Positions 6,255-14,264 are shown, counted from the stretch's first letter. The stretch is DNA of 17,897 nucleotides from CAYSUS01 sp964434165 (GCA_964434165.1 CAYSUS010000131.1:1-17897), one strand, 5' to 3'. The notes: generated from the letters alone by a model not told the origin. Made by a program: numbers and translations.

Positions 6255-6764
6255 ATGGTGCCGATCAGCCAGGTGATCACTGGCGCAAGCGCGCTTTCGG
6301 GATTGCTCAACTCGTGGAAGTCGTCCACCGAGCCCGCCACGGCCTCGTCTGCGGCGGCGGCCGAGCCCCGCCCCGCGCCGCCCGAAGGAACCACGGCCGC
6401 TCTGCGCCGGCTGGCCGCCCAGTACGACGTCACGCAGATCACGCCCCGCCAGTACTCCCGCCTGCTCGACGGCTTGCACAAGACGGGGGCCCTGACCGAG
6501 GCGGAGCTCAACCAGCTCGGCCAGGTGCTCCTGGACCTGGAGCAGGAGGGGATCGAGATGGACGAAGAGCTCGATCTCTTGAAGTTCTACACCGATCGGC
6601 TCGACAAGCTCCAGGACCGGCTCGACGATTTGGGCGCCGACGCGGAGGCATTTCAGGCCATCGCCCCGTCGCTCTCCTCCATTCAGAAGCGGCTCGACTG
6701 GATCTCGCGCCTCGCCCTGTTGCACGCCGCGCCCGACGGGGCGGGCGTGAACGTGCTGACGTGA
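6255..6764 (+). CDS. Small helical protein of unknown function
   Basis: 169 residues. The N-terminus (MVPISQVITGASALSGLLNS) is amphipathic to hydrophobic but not a clear signal peptide. An Ala/Pro-rich linker covers about 25-47. The rest is helical: 48-95 has the pattern YDVTQITPRQYSRLLDGLHK then GALTEAELNQLGQVL, and 98-155 is charged and coiled-coil-like (EEGIEMDEELDLLKFYTDRL type, then SIQKRLDWISRL). The YDVTxITP...L...GALT pattern resembles short modules in small uncharacterised bacterial proteins, but I cannot name a family. It has a good ribosome-binding site and is followed by a row of hairpins before the flavin/iron-sulfur operon, so it is probably a separate transcript. Confidence 0.75.
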   Translation: MVPISQVITGASALSGLLNSWKSSTEPATASSAAAAEPRPAPPEGTTAALRRLAAQYDVTQITPRQYSRLLDGLHKTGALTEAELNQLGQVLLDLEQEGIEMDEELDLLKFYTDRLDKLQDRLDDLGADAEAFQAIAPSLSSIQKRLDWISRLALLHAAPDGAGVNVLT

Positions 6765-7034
6765 CGCGCTAGTCACAGGGCGGCAGGGCCGCCAACCCAA
6801 ACGAGCTTCCGCTCGGTTGCGGGAACCCGCTCCCGATGGGCGCTGGACATCGTGAAAAACCTAACGATGTTTGAGGCTGGTAGTACAGCGCGGGGTCTCG
6901 ACATCGCCTGCCGCATCAGCGATCCCTGCCGACAGGGGCTGCCGAACCGCCCGCCGCGAATTTCTATGGCACAAGCCAGCGGTAGTCGTCAGAATACGCC
7001 GAATCGTCCCGGCCTTTCAGCACAAGGAGACGGC
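6765..7034. other. Hairpin-rich intergenic/leader region
   Basis: 270 bases before the FMN-domain gene. It holds five short perfect stems: 6779-6784/6788-6793 (GGCGGC, loop AGG), 6802-6806/6811-6815 (CGAGC, loop TTCC), 6819-6822/6827-6830 (GCGG), 6903-6907/6919-6923 (ATCGC) and 6924-6928/6933-6937 (CCCTG, loop CCGA). No T-run follows the first three, so termination is uncertain. No known riboswitch class was recognised. Confidence 0.5.
7024..7029 (+). promoter_or_regulatory. Shine-Dalgarno site fixing the SHD1-FMN gene start
   Basis: AAGGAG five bases before the ATG at 7035. It selects the signal-peptide start over the in-frame ATG at 6852. Confidence 0.8.
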
Positions 7035-8540
7035 ATGGCGCTTTGGCTCCGCCCCGTATTGGCTACGACCATACTCCTCACGTCAGTCCTCATTGTGCCG
7101 GCTGCCCCGCGCACGTGGACCGATAGCACGGGCAGATTCACGATCGAGGCCGAGCTCGTCGAGGTCCGCGACGGCAATGCGCATCTGAAGAAGGCCTCGG
7201 GCCAGGTGGTCGCCATGCCCGTGGACAAGCTCAGCACGGCCGACCGCGAATACCTGAAGGGCCTTTCCAGCGGATCGCCCGCCCCGGCAACCGTTCCCGC
7301 TACTGCCACCGAGGACTTGATCGAGCTGCTCAGCGGCGCCGAGACGGAGGGCAAGGTCACGGCCCGGGACGAGACCACGGTGTCGATCGAGGTCGAGATG
7401 AACGGCCGCACGTTTCTGCGCAAGTATCCCTTGTCGCGGATTCACGCCGTGACGGTTAACGGTCGCCGCGAAGTGATCAATGGGACGGACGGCGCCGAGG
7501 ATTCGCCCCAGCGAAGCGACACTCCCGGATCCAGCGCGGCTGGCCGGACGCGCGCGGAGATCGAGAAGCTCATCGACCAGAGCGGGCGCACGCCCCCCGA
7601 GTGGTTCGACTCGGTGCGCGTGAACTACCCCAACACGCTCGACCTCTCCTACCCGGCGCGTCCGCCCGGACCGTGGAACGAGTCGCGGAACGTGGATCAG
7701 TACGTCTGGGGCAGAATCAATCCGAACCCCGGCCGGTGGCACGAAGGTATCCGCTTCATGCATCATCTGTTGGTGATGCACGAGAAGGACGTCGGCAAGC
7801 GCACCCGGGCGATGCGGCAATTGGGGAGGATGTACTACGACTTCGAGCAGGACTATGCGCGGGCCGCGTTCTGGTTTCTTCGGGCGGGGCTGGGCCCGGA
7901 CAACCCTTCGCCCCAGGCGGTCAAGCTGGCTTCCTGCTACTGGGAGCTGGGCAGCAAGGCCATGGCCGTCGAGCTGCTCTCGCGATTGCCGATCTACCCC
8001 AGCTCGATCAAGCTCTGGGCCGACATGGGCGACACGGACAAGGCCCTCGAGGCCGCCGAGGCCCTGGCCCAAGCCGGTTGGCCCCACGTGGCGTACATCG
8101 CCGCCGGCGACGCCTGCCGCATTGAAGGCCGCTATGGCCCGGCCGAAGAGTACTACCGCAAGGTGCTCGCCGTGCCGGCGTCGGGACGCGGCCACAAGTT
8201 GATCCTCAGGTGCCACCAGCGGGCCAGGGCGAGTATCGACGGCATTCGCATCTTCGACGCGCTGGACCTCAGCCGCGTGGCCGACGGGACGTACGCAGGG
8301 AGCGCCCCGGGTTACGCGGGCGACTTGCACGTGCGAGTCGTGGTGCGCGGGGGGCGTATCGAGTCCGTGGCGGTCACTCAGCACAAGGAGAAGCAGTTCT
8401 TCTCCTCGCTGACGGACACGCCTCGGCGAATCGTCGAGCAACAAGGGCTCAAGGGCGTGGACGCCGTGACCGGCGCGACGATCACCTCCGAGGCCATCAT
8501 CAACGCCGTTGCCCGGGCCCTTGCCGAAAAGCCGGACTGA
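7035..8540 (+). CDS. Exported SHD1 / helical-repeat / FMN-binding domain protein
   Basis: 501 residues. A signal peptide (1-24, MALWLRPVLATTILLTSVLIVPAA) is followed at 25-78 by an SLA1 homology domain 1 (RTWTDSTGRFTIEAELVEV, LKKASGQVVAMPVDKLSTAD). This domain is known from yeast Sla1 and is common on exported planctomycete proteins. A second small beta-rich segment lies at 95-150. Residues about 240-405 are TPR-like helices (MRQLGRMYYDFEQDYARAAF, RYGPAEEYYRKVL). The C-terminus (415-495) is an FMN-binding domain like those of NqrC, RnfG and NosR, with DGTYAG, GGRIESVAV and the flavinylation motif D476-A-V-T-G-A-T482. Thr482 is the expected site of covalent FMN attachment by an ApbE-type transferase, which is not in the window. 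It is the first gene of a tight run with the polyferredoxin (42 bases) and coiled-coil genes, so a role as an electron carrier outside the membrane is inferred. The natural redox partner is unknown. Confidence 0.88.
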   Translation: MALWLRPVLATTILLTSVLIVPAAPRTWTDSTGRFTIEAELVEVRDGNAHLKKASGQVVAMPVDKLSTADREYLKGLSSGSPAPATVPATATEDLIELLSGAETEGKVTARDETTVSIEVEMNGRTFLRKYPLSRIHAVTVNGRREVINGTDGAEDSPQRSDTPGSSAAGRTRAEIEKLIDQSGRTPPEWFDSVRVNYPNTLDLSYPARPPGPWNESRNVDQYVWGRINPNPGRWHEGIRFMHHLLVMHEKDVGKRTRAMRQLGRMYYDFEQDYARAAFWFLRAGLGPDNPSPQAVKLASCYWELGSKAMAVELLSRLPIYPSSIKLWADMGDTDKALEAAEALAQAGWPHVAYIAAGDACRIEGRYGPAEEYYRKVLAVPASGRGHKLILRCHQRARASIDGIRIFDALDLSRVADGTYAGSAPGYAGDLHVRVVVRGGRIESVAVTQHKEKQFFSSLTDTPRRIVEQQGLKGVDAVTGATITSEAIINAVARALAEKPD

Positions 8541-8582
8541 CGGCCCGCGCAGCAGTTCTCCCGTTTCTGAGATTGCCCCGCC

Positions 8583-10676
8583 ATGCGGCTCCACTGGTTT
8601 CTTCCCGTCTCCGCCAAGAGGCGCGACAGCGAGGCCGAAGGGCCCGCGCGCGGCCCGCGTCCCATCCGCCGCGCGCTGCGCGTGCTTGGTCCAACCTGGG
8701 TGTCTTCCCCGCTGCGGCGGATCATCCAGAGCGTGTGCCTGGCCGCGTTTCTCGGGCTGTTCCTCTACGTCTGCTGGCCCTACACGGCCCGGCCGGCCCC
8801 GGCCTGGCACGGCGTGACGCCCCTGGAGGTCGATGCCGAGACTGGAAAGGCCGTGGTCGAGTTCGGCTCCGCTACGGAGCAGAAGCCGGCTGACGGCGCG
8901 GTGGTCCACGTGGCCGACGCCGGATCGGAGGAAAGGGCGTATTTGGGGGTCTTCACGCTGCAAGCGGCCGGGGGCGGCGGGTTGGAGTTAACGCCTGCCG
9001 GGGAGCCGACGGCACAGCAGCTTGAACAACTGGCCGTGAGCTTCGGCCCGTGGTCGCTCTCCGAGGCCCCGCCCCACGCCTGGCCTTCACACTACGCCGA
9101 TGATCGTCAGGCCAAGGAACTCGTGCCTGCGGAGACCTTCCTCGCGCTCGATCCGCTGGTGAGCATCTCCACGGCCCTGGCCGCGCGCACGTGGGTCTGG
9201 TCGCTGGCCTGGGCGGGTGTCATCCTGGCCGTGTGCCTAGTGGTTCCGCGAGGGTTCTGCGGCTATGTCTGCCCGTTGGGCACGGTCATCGACGTGTTCG
9301 ATTGGGCCATCGGCCGCCGCGTGCCCTGGCGGCGCGTGGCGCGCGGCGGATGGTGGGCGAACCTGAAGTACTATCTCCTGGCGGGCGTGTTGGCCGCCTC
9401 GGTCGCCGGCGTGCTCGTCTCCGGGTTCGTGGCCGCGATTCCCGTCCTCACCCGGGCGATGGCCTTCGTGGTCTCGCCGCTCCAGCTCGGCTTTGTGAGA
9501 GGATGGCACCAGGTTCCCGAGGTCGACGCGGGCAACTACGTCTCCATCGCGCTGTTCGTTGCGGTGCTCGCCCTGAGCTGCCTCCAACCGCGCTTCTGGT
9601 GTCGATACATCTGCCCTTCGGGCGCCGTGTTCTCCTTGGCCAATCGGTTCCGTCTGACGCAGCGCAAGGTGGAAGTGTCGTGCATCGACTGCGGCAAGTG
9701 TGTTGAGGTTTGCCCCTTCGCCGCGATCGACTCCGACTTCGCCACTCGCCCTGCGGACTGCACCTTCTGCCAGACCTGCGGCGGCGTCTGCCCCAGCGGC
9801 AGCATCAAGTTCGTCGGCCGTTGGGAGGGCCACGACGAGAAGCCGTCGGCAGAACCTTCCGGGGCCGCGCCCTCGCCGGATCGACGGCGGTTCCTCCTGC
9901 AGACGGCCGGCGGCGTGCTGGGCGGCGCGGTGGCGGGACTCGGCGCGGCCGGGGCGATTCGGAGGTGGAGTGGCGGCCACGAGGCATCTCCGCTGGTCCG
10001 TCCGCCAGGCAGCGTGCCGGAAGGCGAGTTCCTCCAGCTCTGCATCCGCTGCGGTGAGTGCTTCCAGGCGTGCCCCAACAACGCCCTGCAGCCGGCCGGG
10101 CTGGCCGAGGGACTCGATCCGCTGTGGACCCCGCGTCTGGCGGCCGACTGGTCGGGCTGCGAGCCGAGCTGCAACCACTGCGGGCACGTTTGCCCCACCG
10201 GGGCGATCCGCGCGCTGCCGATGGAGGAGAAACGTCACGCGCGCATGGGGCTGGCCGTGGTGAATGAGCGAACCTGCCTCCCCCATGCCGAGCGCGAGGC
10301 CTGCCAGCTCTGCGTGGACGAGTGCGCGGCGGCCGGGTACCATGCAATCGAGTTCGTTGGGGTGGGGACCGAAATGGACCCCTTTGGCGAGCCGATCCCC
10401 GATTCCGGGTTCCAGGCGCCGCTCGTACTGGCCCACAAGTGTGTGGGCTGCGGACTATGCCAGACGCGCTGCTACGCCATCAACGTCAAGCAGAAGAAGC
10501 TCCTGGAGCAGTCGGCGGTCGTCGTCGAGGCCGGAATGGGACGCGATGACCGAATTCGCGAAGGTTCGTACGCCGAGCTTCGCCAGGAGGAGGCGAAGCG
10601 CCGAACCCGGGAGCGCAAGAAGCGCGTCGAGGGAACGGGAGTGCGCGATAGCTACCTGCCGGACTTCCTGAAGTAG
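8583..10676 (+). CDS. Membrane polyferredoxin: NapH/NosR-like and NapG/MauM-like halves fused
   Basis: 697 residues. One TM helix near 46-64 is followed by an extracytoplasmic stretch (about 70-200) of unknown fold, then LDPLVSISTALAAR (189-202), a NosR/NapH-type segment. Three or four TM helices follow, carrying two CxxxCP motifs (CGYVCP 226-231, CRYICP 340-345). Two 4Fe-4S motifs come next (CIDCGKCVEVCP 367-378, CTFCQTCGGVCP 393-404). A twin-arginine-like segment begins at 434 (RRRFLLQ) with a hydrophobic stretch to about 458. The C-terminal half has four more cysteine clusters, as in NapG/MauM: CIRCGECFQACP (487-498), CEPSCNHCGHVCP (526-538), a spaced cluster at 565-581, and CVGCGLCQTRC (620-630). 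NapH and NapG pass quinol electrons to the periplasm as separate proteins; here they are one chain. No napA, nosZ or mau gene is present, so the acceptor is unknown. The Shine-Dalgarno is weak. Confidence 0.9.
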   Translation: MRLHWFLPVSAKRRDSEAEGPARGPRPIRRALRVLGPTWVSSPLRRIIQSVCLAAFLGLFLYVCWPYTARPAPAWHGVTPLEVDAETGKAVVEFGSATEQKPADGAVVHVADAGSEERAYLGVFTLQAAGGGGLELTPAGEPTAQQLEQLAVSFGPWSLSEAPPHAWPSHYADDRQAKELVPAETFLALDPLVSISTALAARTWVWSLAWAGVILAVCLVVPRGFCGYVCPLGTVIDVFDWAIGRRVPWRRVARGGWWANLKYYLLAGVLAASVAGVLVSGFVAAIPVLTRAMAFVVSPLQLGFVRGWHQVPEVDAGNYVSIALFVAVLALSCLQPRFWCRYICPSGAVFSLANRFRLTQRKVEVSCIDCGKCVEVCPFAAIDSDFATRPADCTFCQTCGGVCPSGSIKFVGRWEGHDEKPSAEPSGAAPSPDRRRFLLQTAGGVLGGAVAGLGAAGAIRRWSGGHEASPLVRPPGSVPEGEFLQLCIRCGECFQACPNNALQPAGLAEGLDPLWTPRLAADWSGCEPSCNHCGHVCPTGAIRALPMEEKRHARMGLAVVNERTCLPHAEREACQLCVDECAAAGYHAIEFVGVGTEMDPFGEPIPDSGFQAPLVLAHKCVGCGLCQTRCYAINVKQKKLLEQSAVVVEAGMGRDDRIREGSYAELRQEEAKRRTRERKKRVEGTGVRDSYLPDFLK

Positions 10677-10678
10677 TT

Positions 10679-10684
10679 GAGGAG
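10679..10684 (+). promoter_or_regulatory. Shine-Dalgarno site of the coiled-coil membrane gene
   Basis: GAGGAG six bases before the ATG at 10691 and only three bases after the preceding stop codon. This tight junction supports co-transcription with the polyferredoxin. Confidence 0.75.
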
Positions 10685-10690
10685 TCAGCC

Positions 10691-11479
10691 ATGATCCGAC
10701 GTCTTGCGGGTGTCGTGGGCGTGGTGCTCGGCGTCGTGGGCCTGATTGCCTGCGTGGCGGCGATCGTCGGCGTGTGGTCCGTCGTGGCGTGGCTGAAGCA
10801 GCTCAATGCCGAGGTGCACGCGGAGATCGACGCCGTGATGATCCGGGTGGAGGAGCGCACCGAGGAGGCGCGGAGCACGGTGCGCGAGGCGAGGGGCTTC
10901 GCCGCCGTCGTCGACGAGTTGGTCCGCGACTCGGCCGTGGCGATCATCGAGCGCGACGACGCCGTGACCGCGCGCCTGGACCAGGCCGAGCGCCGCATCG
11001 ACGAAGCCATTCAGCAGGCCGAATCGGTCATCCAAGTCTCGGCCGACGCGGTGGAGCTACTCGATCGGCTGCAAGCCTCGCTCCGCCAGCAAGGGCTGAT
11101 CGAGGCGGGGTCGGGCGAGGCCCCCACAGCGCTCGACGACATCGTGCAGGCGGGACGGCGTACGCTCGCCGAGGCGTCGGGCGCGGTCGATGAACTGAAA
11201 GGTCGCCTCGACCATCTCGGCCGCAAGCCCGACGACGTCGATCTGGCCGCCATCGCGCGGCTGGCGCTGAACATCGTCGCTCAGCTCGACGTGGTGGACG
11301 ACAGCCTGAGGTCGTTCTCCAGGCGGCTCGAGAAGACCCGCGACGGACTGCAGCGTCTTCACGACAAGCTGGGGCGGTGGATCCACCTCGGCGCCGTGAT
11401 CCTCACGCTGCTTCTGGTCTGGATCGGCGCAGGGCAGTGCTGTCTGGCCGCCTGGGGCTGGCGCCTGGTGCGCGACTGA
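10691..11479 (+). CDS. Two-TM coiled-coil membrane protein of unknown function
   Basis: 262 residues. One TM helix lies at about 6-35 (LAGVVGVVLGVVGLIACVAA) and a second at about 232-254 (HLGAVILTLLLVWIGAGQCC). Between them are roughly 195 residues of charged, heptad-like helix (LKQLNAEVHAEIDAVMIRVE, RLDQAERRIDEAIQQAESVI, LRSFSRRLEKTRDGLQRLHD) with a break near 138-148. Both ends are membrane-anchored, so the coiled coil forms one compact domain on one side. I recognise no family. It starts 14 bases after the polyferredoxin stop, so it probably belongs to the same transcript. A scaffold or assembly role for the electron-transfer proteins is a guess from position only. Confidence 0.8.
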   Translation: MIRRLAGVVGVVLGVVGLIACVAAIVGVWSVVAWLKQLNAEVHAEIDAVMIRVEERTEEARSTVREARGFAAVVDELVRDSAVAIIERDDAVTARLDQAERRIDEAIQQAESVIQVSADAVELLDRLQASLRQQGLIEAGSGEAPTALDDIVQAGRRTLAEASGAVDELKGRLDHLGRKPDDVDLAAIARLALNIVAQLDVVDDSLRSFSRRLEKTRDGLQRLHDKLGRWIHLGAVILTLLLVWIGAGQCCLAAWGWRLVRD

Positions 11480-11533
11480 GGCCGTCGGCATGCAACTCGG
11501 CCGAGGGGAGCACGGGTCTCTTCGCGGCGGGCC

Positions 11534-11575
11534 GCGGCTTCCAGCCGCCGGGCGCGCCGGCCCCTTTGGGGCTGG
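11534..11575 (+). terminator. Double hairpin at the end of the three-gene run
   Basis: Two strong stems, 6 and 8 pairs, lie in tandem about 55-95 bases after the coiled-coil gene. No T-tract follows, so intrinsic termination is uncertain; they could also protect the 3' end of the message. Confidence 0.35.
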
Positions 11576-11658
11576 GAATCGCCCGCGGTTCGGTGTTTAA
11601 TGGGACCGCCGGGCGCGCTGCTTCCGGTCCTCACCTTCCGCCCCAGCTTTCCTTTCCC

Positions 11659-11662
11659 GGAG
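11659..11662 (+). promoter_or_regulatory. Shine-Dalgarno site fixing the DUF1080 gene start
   Basis: GGAG six bases before the ATG at 11669; it favours this start over an in-frame ATG at 11600. Confidence 0.6.
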
Positions 11663-11668
11663 TTGTCC

Positions 11669-14110
11669 ATGCCACGCTCGCTGAGTTCGCGATCCCGGCG
11701 CCCCTTTCGACTATTGGCCCATTCGCCCCTGTGGCTTTTTGCGGTCGGCCTCGTCGTAATCCCCGCGTTGGGAACCGAGCCGGCCGGCGCGGCCGAGGGG
11801 CCGTTCGGAGTGGCCCTGATGCGGCCCGACAGCCTGATCGGCTGGGAGTACTTCCCCGATCCGGTCAAGGGGTGGCGCGTCGAGGACGGCGTGCTGCACG
11901 GCGGGGCCGGCGCCTCGCCGCTTCTCTCGGGGTTCTCGTTCGGCGACTTCGAGCTCCGCTTCCGCTGGGCGGTCGGCGACAGGGGGCAATTGTGCCTGCA
12001 CCTGCCCGACGTCCCGCAAGGCGCCGGACTGCGCTTGACCCTGAGCGAGGACACGACGTGCGGGCAGCTCGACGAGCACGGCAAGGTCCTCGCCGAAGGC
12101 TCCAGACCGGCAGACTCGTCCCTCGGCCGGATGCACGCCGCCGTCGTGCGCCGTCAACGCAGCGCGCTTTCGATCAAGATCGACGGCCGCAAGCCCGCCG
12201 AGGTGGAGGTCGATCCCCGTCGCCGCTTCGGCCTGGGGCTTTCAATTCAAGGGGGCGCGGCCCAGGTGTCCGACCTCCGCGCGGCCGAGCCGGCCGGGGA
12301 ACCGATCTTCAACGGGCGCGACCTCGACGGCTGGTGGTGCCCCGGCAAGCTCAGCGCCTGGCAGGCCGAAGACGGCGAGCTGGTGCTCAAGCCGGGTGGC
12401 GGCAACTACCTGAGGACCAAGAAGGACTTCGGCAACTACACGCTCTCGCTGGACTACCTCATGGTCAAGCGGGGCAACTCCGGAATCGGCATCCGCACGC
12501 CCCAGCAGGCCTGGCCCTCGGTGGACGGCATGGAGCTGCAACTGGAGGACCGCGAGGGGATCGACAAGCACAAGACTATGGCCATCTACGGCAACCTGCC
12601 GCCGATCGCCCGGGCCGACCTCTCCGAACAGTGGAACCGGGTGGTGGTCAAGTGCGACGGGCGCATGATCACCGCCTGGGTCAACGGCCAACTCGTGCAG
12701 CACGGCAACACGGCCCATCACGTGGAGCTGAAGCACCGCCACCTGGCCGGCTGGATCGGTTTCCAGGACCACGGCGGCTGGATTCGCTTGCGCAACATCC
12801 GCGTGCTCGAGGCCCCCGAGGGCGAAGGCCTCGACGTCTGGAATCGACCGCGCGCGCTGTGCGCCGGGGCCCTGATGATCGACCGCCTGATGAACCCCGA
12901 GCGGCTGAGCGTGCCGGACGGGGTCGAGGCGCGGACCGTGGTCGCGGAAGTGCCCGGCGCGCCCAAGCAGGGGGACGGCTGCGTTTTGGCCGACCTGAGA
13001 GGTCCCGGCGCGGTGGTGCGCGTGGCCCGGTCGAGCGACCAGGGACGCCTGGCATTCTACTTCGACGGCGAGTCCAAGCCGCGCCTGGAGTGCAGGCCGC
13101 CGGAATTGTGGCGGGCCGCGCCGACGTTCACCGAGTACCGCGGGCCGGTGCTCACGTGCCTGGCCTACGAGAAGCGTCTCAAGGTCGTCCTCCAAGGCGC
13201 CGACCGCGCCCGCTACGCGATCGACTACGTCACCTTGCCCAACGCATTGCCTGTGGAGACGTTCGTCAGCGACGCGTCCGGGCTGCCCCGCGGCTGGCTG
13301 TCGGCGATCCTGTTCCGCGTGGTCCGCGCCCGATGGGGCACGGTCCGCGAGCACGATCCGCTGCCGAGACACGACGGGCCGAACACGACGATCGAGCCGG
13401 GCCGGCGCGAGCCACTGATCCATCTGGACGGCGCCGGCGTGGTGGAGTGGCTCAAGCTCAAGGCGCCCAAGCACGTGCTGGAAGATCAGGACCTGTGGAT
13501 CGAAGTCACCGTGGACGGCCAGTCGGAGCCGGCCCTGGCCGCGCCGGCGAGGTTCCTCTATCCCGGTCTGGCCGGGCAGAACAACTTCTCGAACTTCGTC
13601 ATGCTCAACCGCGGCGGCAGCTACTTCCTGCTTGCCATGCCGTTCGGCAACGGGATCACCGTGGCGGCCCGCAACGCGGGCAAGCGTCCGATCTCCGGCG
13701 TCGGGGCGACCCTCGGCGTGCGCCCGAGCGACCAGGTCGGGCCGGTGGGCGTTGACGCGCGGATGCGGCTTCGCGGGGAGTTCCTCCCGGCCGGGGAGAA
13801 GACGGACGTGCTGGCCGATCTGGAGGGTCCGGGCCGCTGGGTCGGTCTGGTCTGCGAGAACGGCGACGGCCGGGGCCCGGCCATCGCCTCGGTGGTCCTC
13901 GACGGCCGCGCGGAGGCAGACGGGCACGGGCTGCCGGCCGATCTGTTTCTGGGGCAGTCCGGCCCGTTCCGCGGCGCGTTGAGCGGGCGCAACGGCCCGC
14001 TTGCCTGGCGCTACTTGATCCCCGAGGCCGTGGACTTCGCGCGGTCGCTCGAGGTGGGGTCTTCCGGGGACCCCGGGGCCCGCCTGGTGCTGTATTACGC
14101 GAGGCCTTGA
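11669..14110 (+). CDS. Large exported protein: two DUF1080-like domains plus GH172 (DUF2961)-like half
   Basis: 813 residues. A long signal sequence is likely (basic MPRSLSSRSRRPFR, hydrophobic LWLFAVGLVVIPAL, cleavage near AGAAEG). Domain 1 (about 45-205) is a weak DUF1080-like jelly roll (DSLIGWEYF, VEDGVLHGG, FGDFELRFRW). Domain 2 (about 212-382) is a clear DUF1080 copy (PIFNGRDLDGWW, AEDGELVLKPGGGNYLRTKK, GNSGIGIRTP, DGMELQLEDREG, RLRNIRVLEA). DUF1080 is the 3-keto-disaccharide hydrolase-like lectin fold, abundant in planctomycetes. Residues about 405-813 resemble DUF2961/GH172 (LADLRGPGAVVRV, FYFDGESKPRLEC, GNGITVAARN), a beta jelly-roll hydrolase group. I could not place the GH172 catalytic glutamates, so activity of that half is uncertain. 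The likely role is glycan binding and cleavage outside the cytoplasm. It is probably a single-gene transcript. Confidence 0.85.
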   Translation: MPRSLSSRSRRPFRLLAHSPLWLFAVGLVVIPALGTEPAGAAEGPFGVALMRPDSLIGWEYFPDPVKGWRVEDGVLHGGAGASPLLSGFSFGDFELRFRWAVGDRGQLCLHLPDVPQGAGLRLTLSEDTTCGQLDEHGKVLAEGSRPADSSLGRMHAAVVRRQRSALSIKIDGRKPAEVEVDPRRRFGLGLSIQGGAAQVSDLRAAEPAGEPIFNGRDLDGWWCPGKLSAWQAEDGELVLKPGGGNYLRTKKDFGNYTLSLDYLMVKRGNSGIGIRTPQQAWPSVDGMELQLEDREGIDKHKTMAIYGNLPPIARADLSEQWNRVVVKCDGRMITAWVNGQLVQHGNTAHHVELKHRHLAGWIGFQDHGGWIRLRNIRVLEAPEGEGLDVWNRPRALCAGALMIDRLMNPERLSVPDGVEARTVVAEVPGAPKQGDGCVLADLRGPGAVVRVARSSDQGRLAFYFDGESKPRLECRPPELWRAAPTFTEYRGPVLTCLAYEKRLKVVLQGADRARYAIDYVTLPNALPVETFVSDASGLPRGWLSAILFRVVRARWGTVREHDPLPRHDGPNTTIEPGRREPLIHLDGAGVVEWLKLKAPKHVLEDQDLWIEVTVDGQSEPALAAPARFLYPGLAGQNNFSNFVMLNRGGSYFLLAMPFGNGITVAARNAGKRPISGVGATLGVRPSDQVGPVGVDARMRLRGEFLPAGEKTDVLADLEGPGRWVGLVCENGDGRGPAIASVVLDGRAEADGHGLPADLFLGQSGPFRGALSGRNGPLAWRYLIPEAVDFARSLEVGSSGDPGARLVLYYARP

Positions 14111-14264
14111 CCCCCCCTGCCCCTCTTCGCGGGTAGCGCGCCGTCTTCCTCCTTGAGAACCGCCGCCCCGCTTGTTAGAGTGGATAGGTAGCGAGGAACT
14201 GGACAAGCAGCAGAAGAGGCATTTGCTGAGCGGGCCAGGCGGAAACCCGCCCTGGGGCAGCCCT

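Larger units (their letters stand above)
11480..11668. other. Intergenic region with two hairpins
   Basis: 189 bases after the three-gene run. Two stems occur close together: GCGGCT/AGCCGC (11534-11548, loop TCC) and CCGGCCCC/GGGGCTGG (11557-11575, loop TTT). They are the likely end of the operon transcript. Confidence 0.5.

Noticed and set aside
6765..7034. FMN riboswitch upstream of the FMN-domain gene
   Set aside because: The conserved FMN-riboswitch core sequences are not present; only simple hairpins are seen.
11377..13755. 792-residue plus-strand open frame overlapping the DUF1080 gene
   Set aside because: Out of frame with the real protein, Arg/Gly/Pro-rich, and it crosses the intergenic hairpins.
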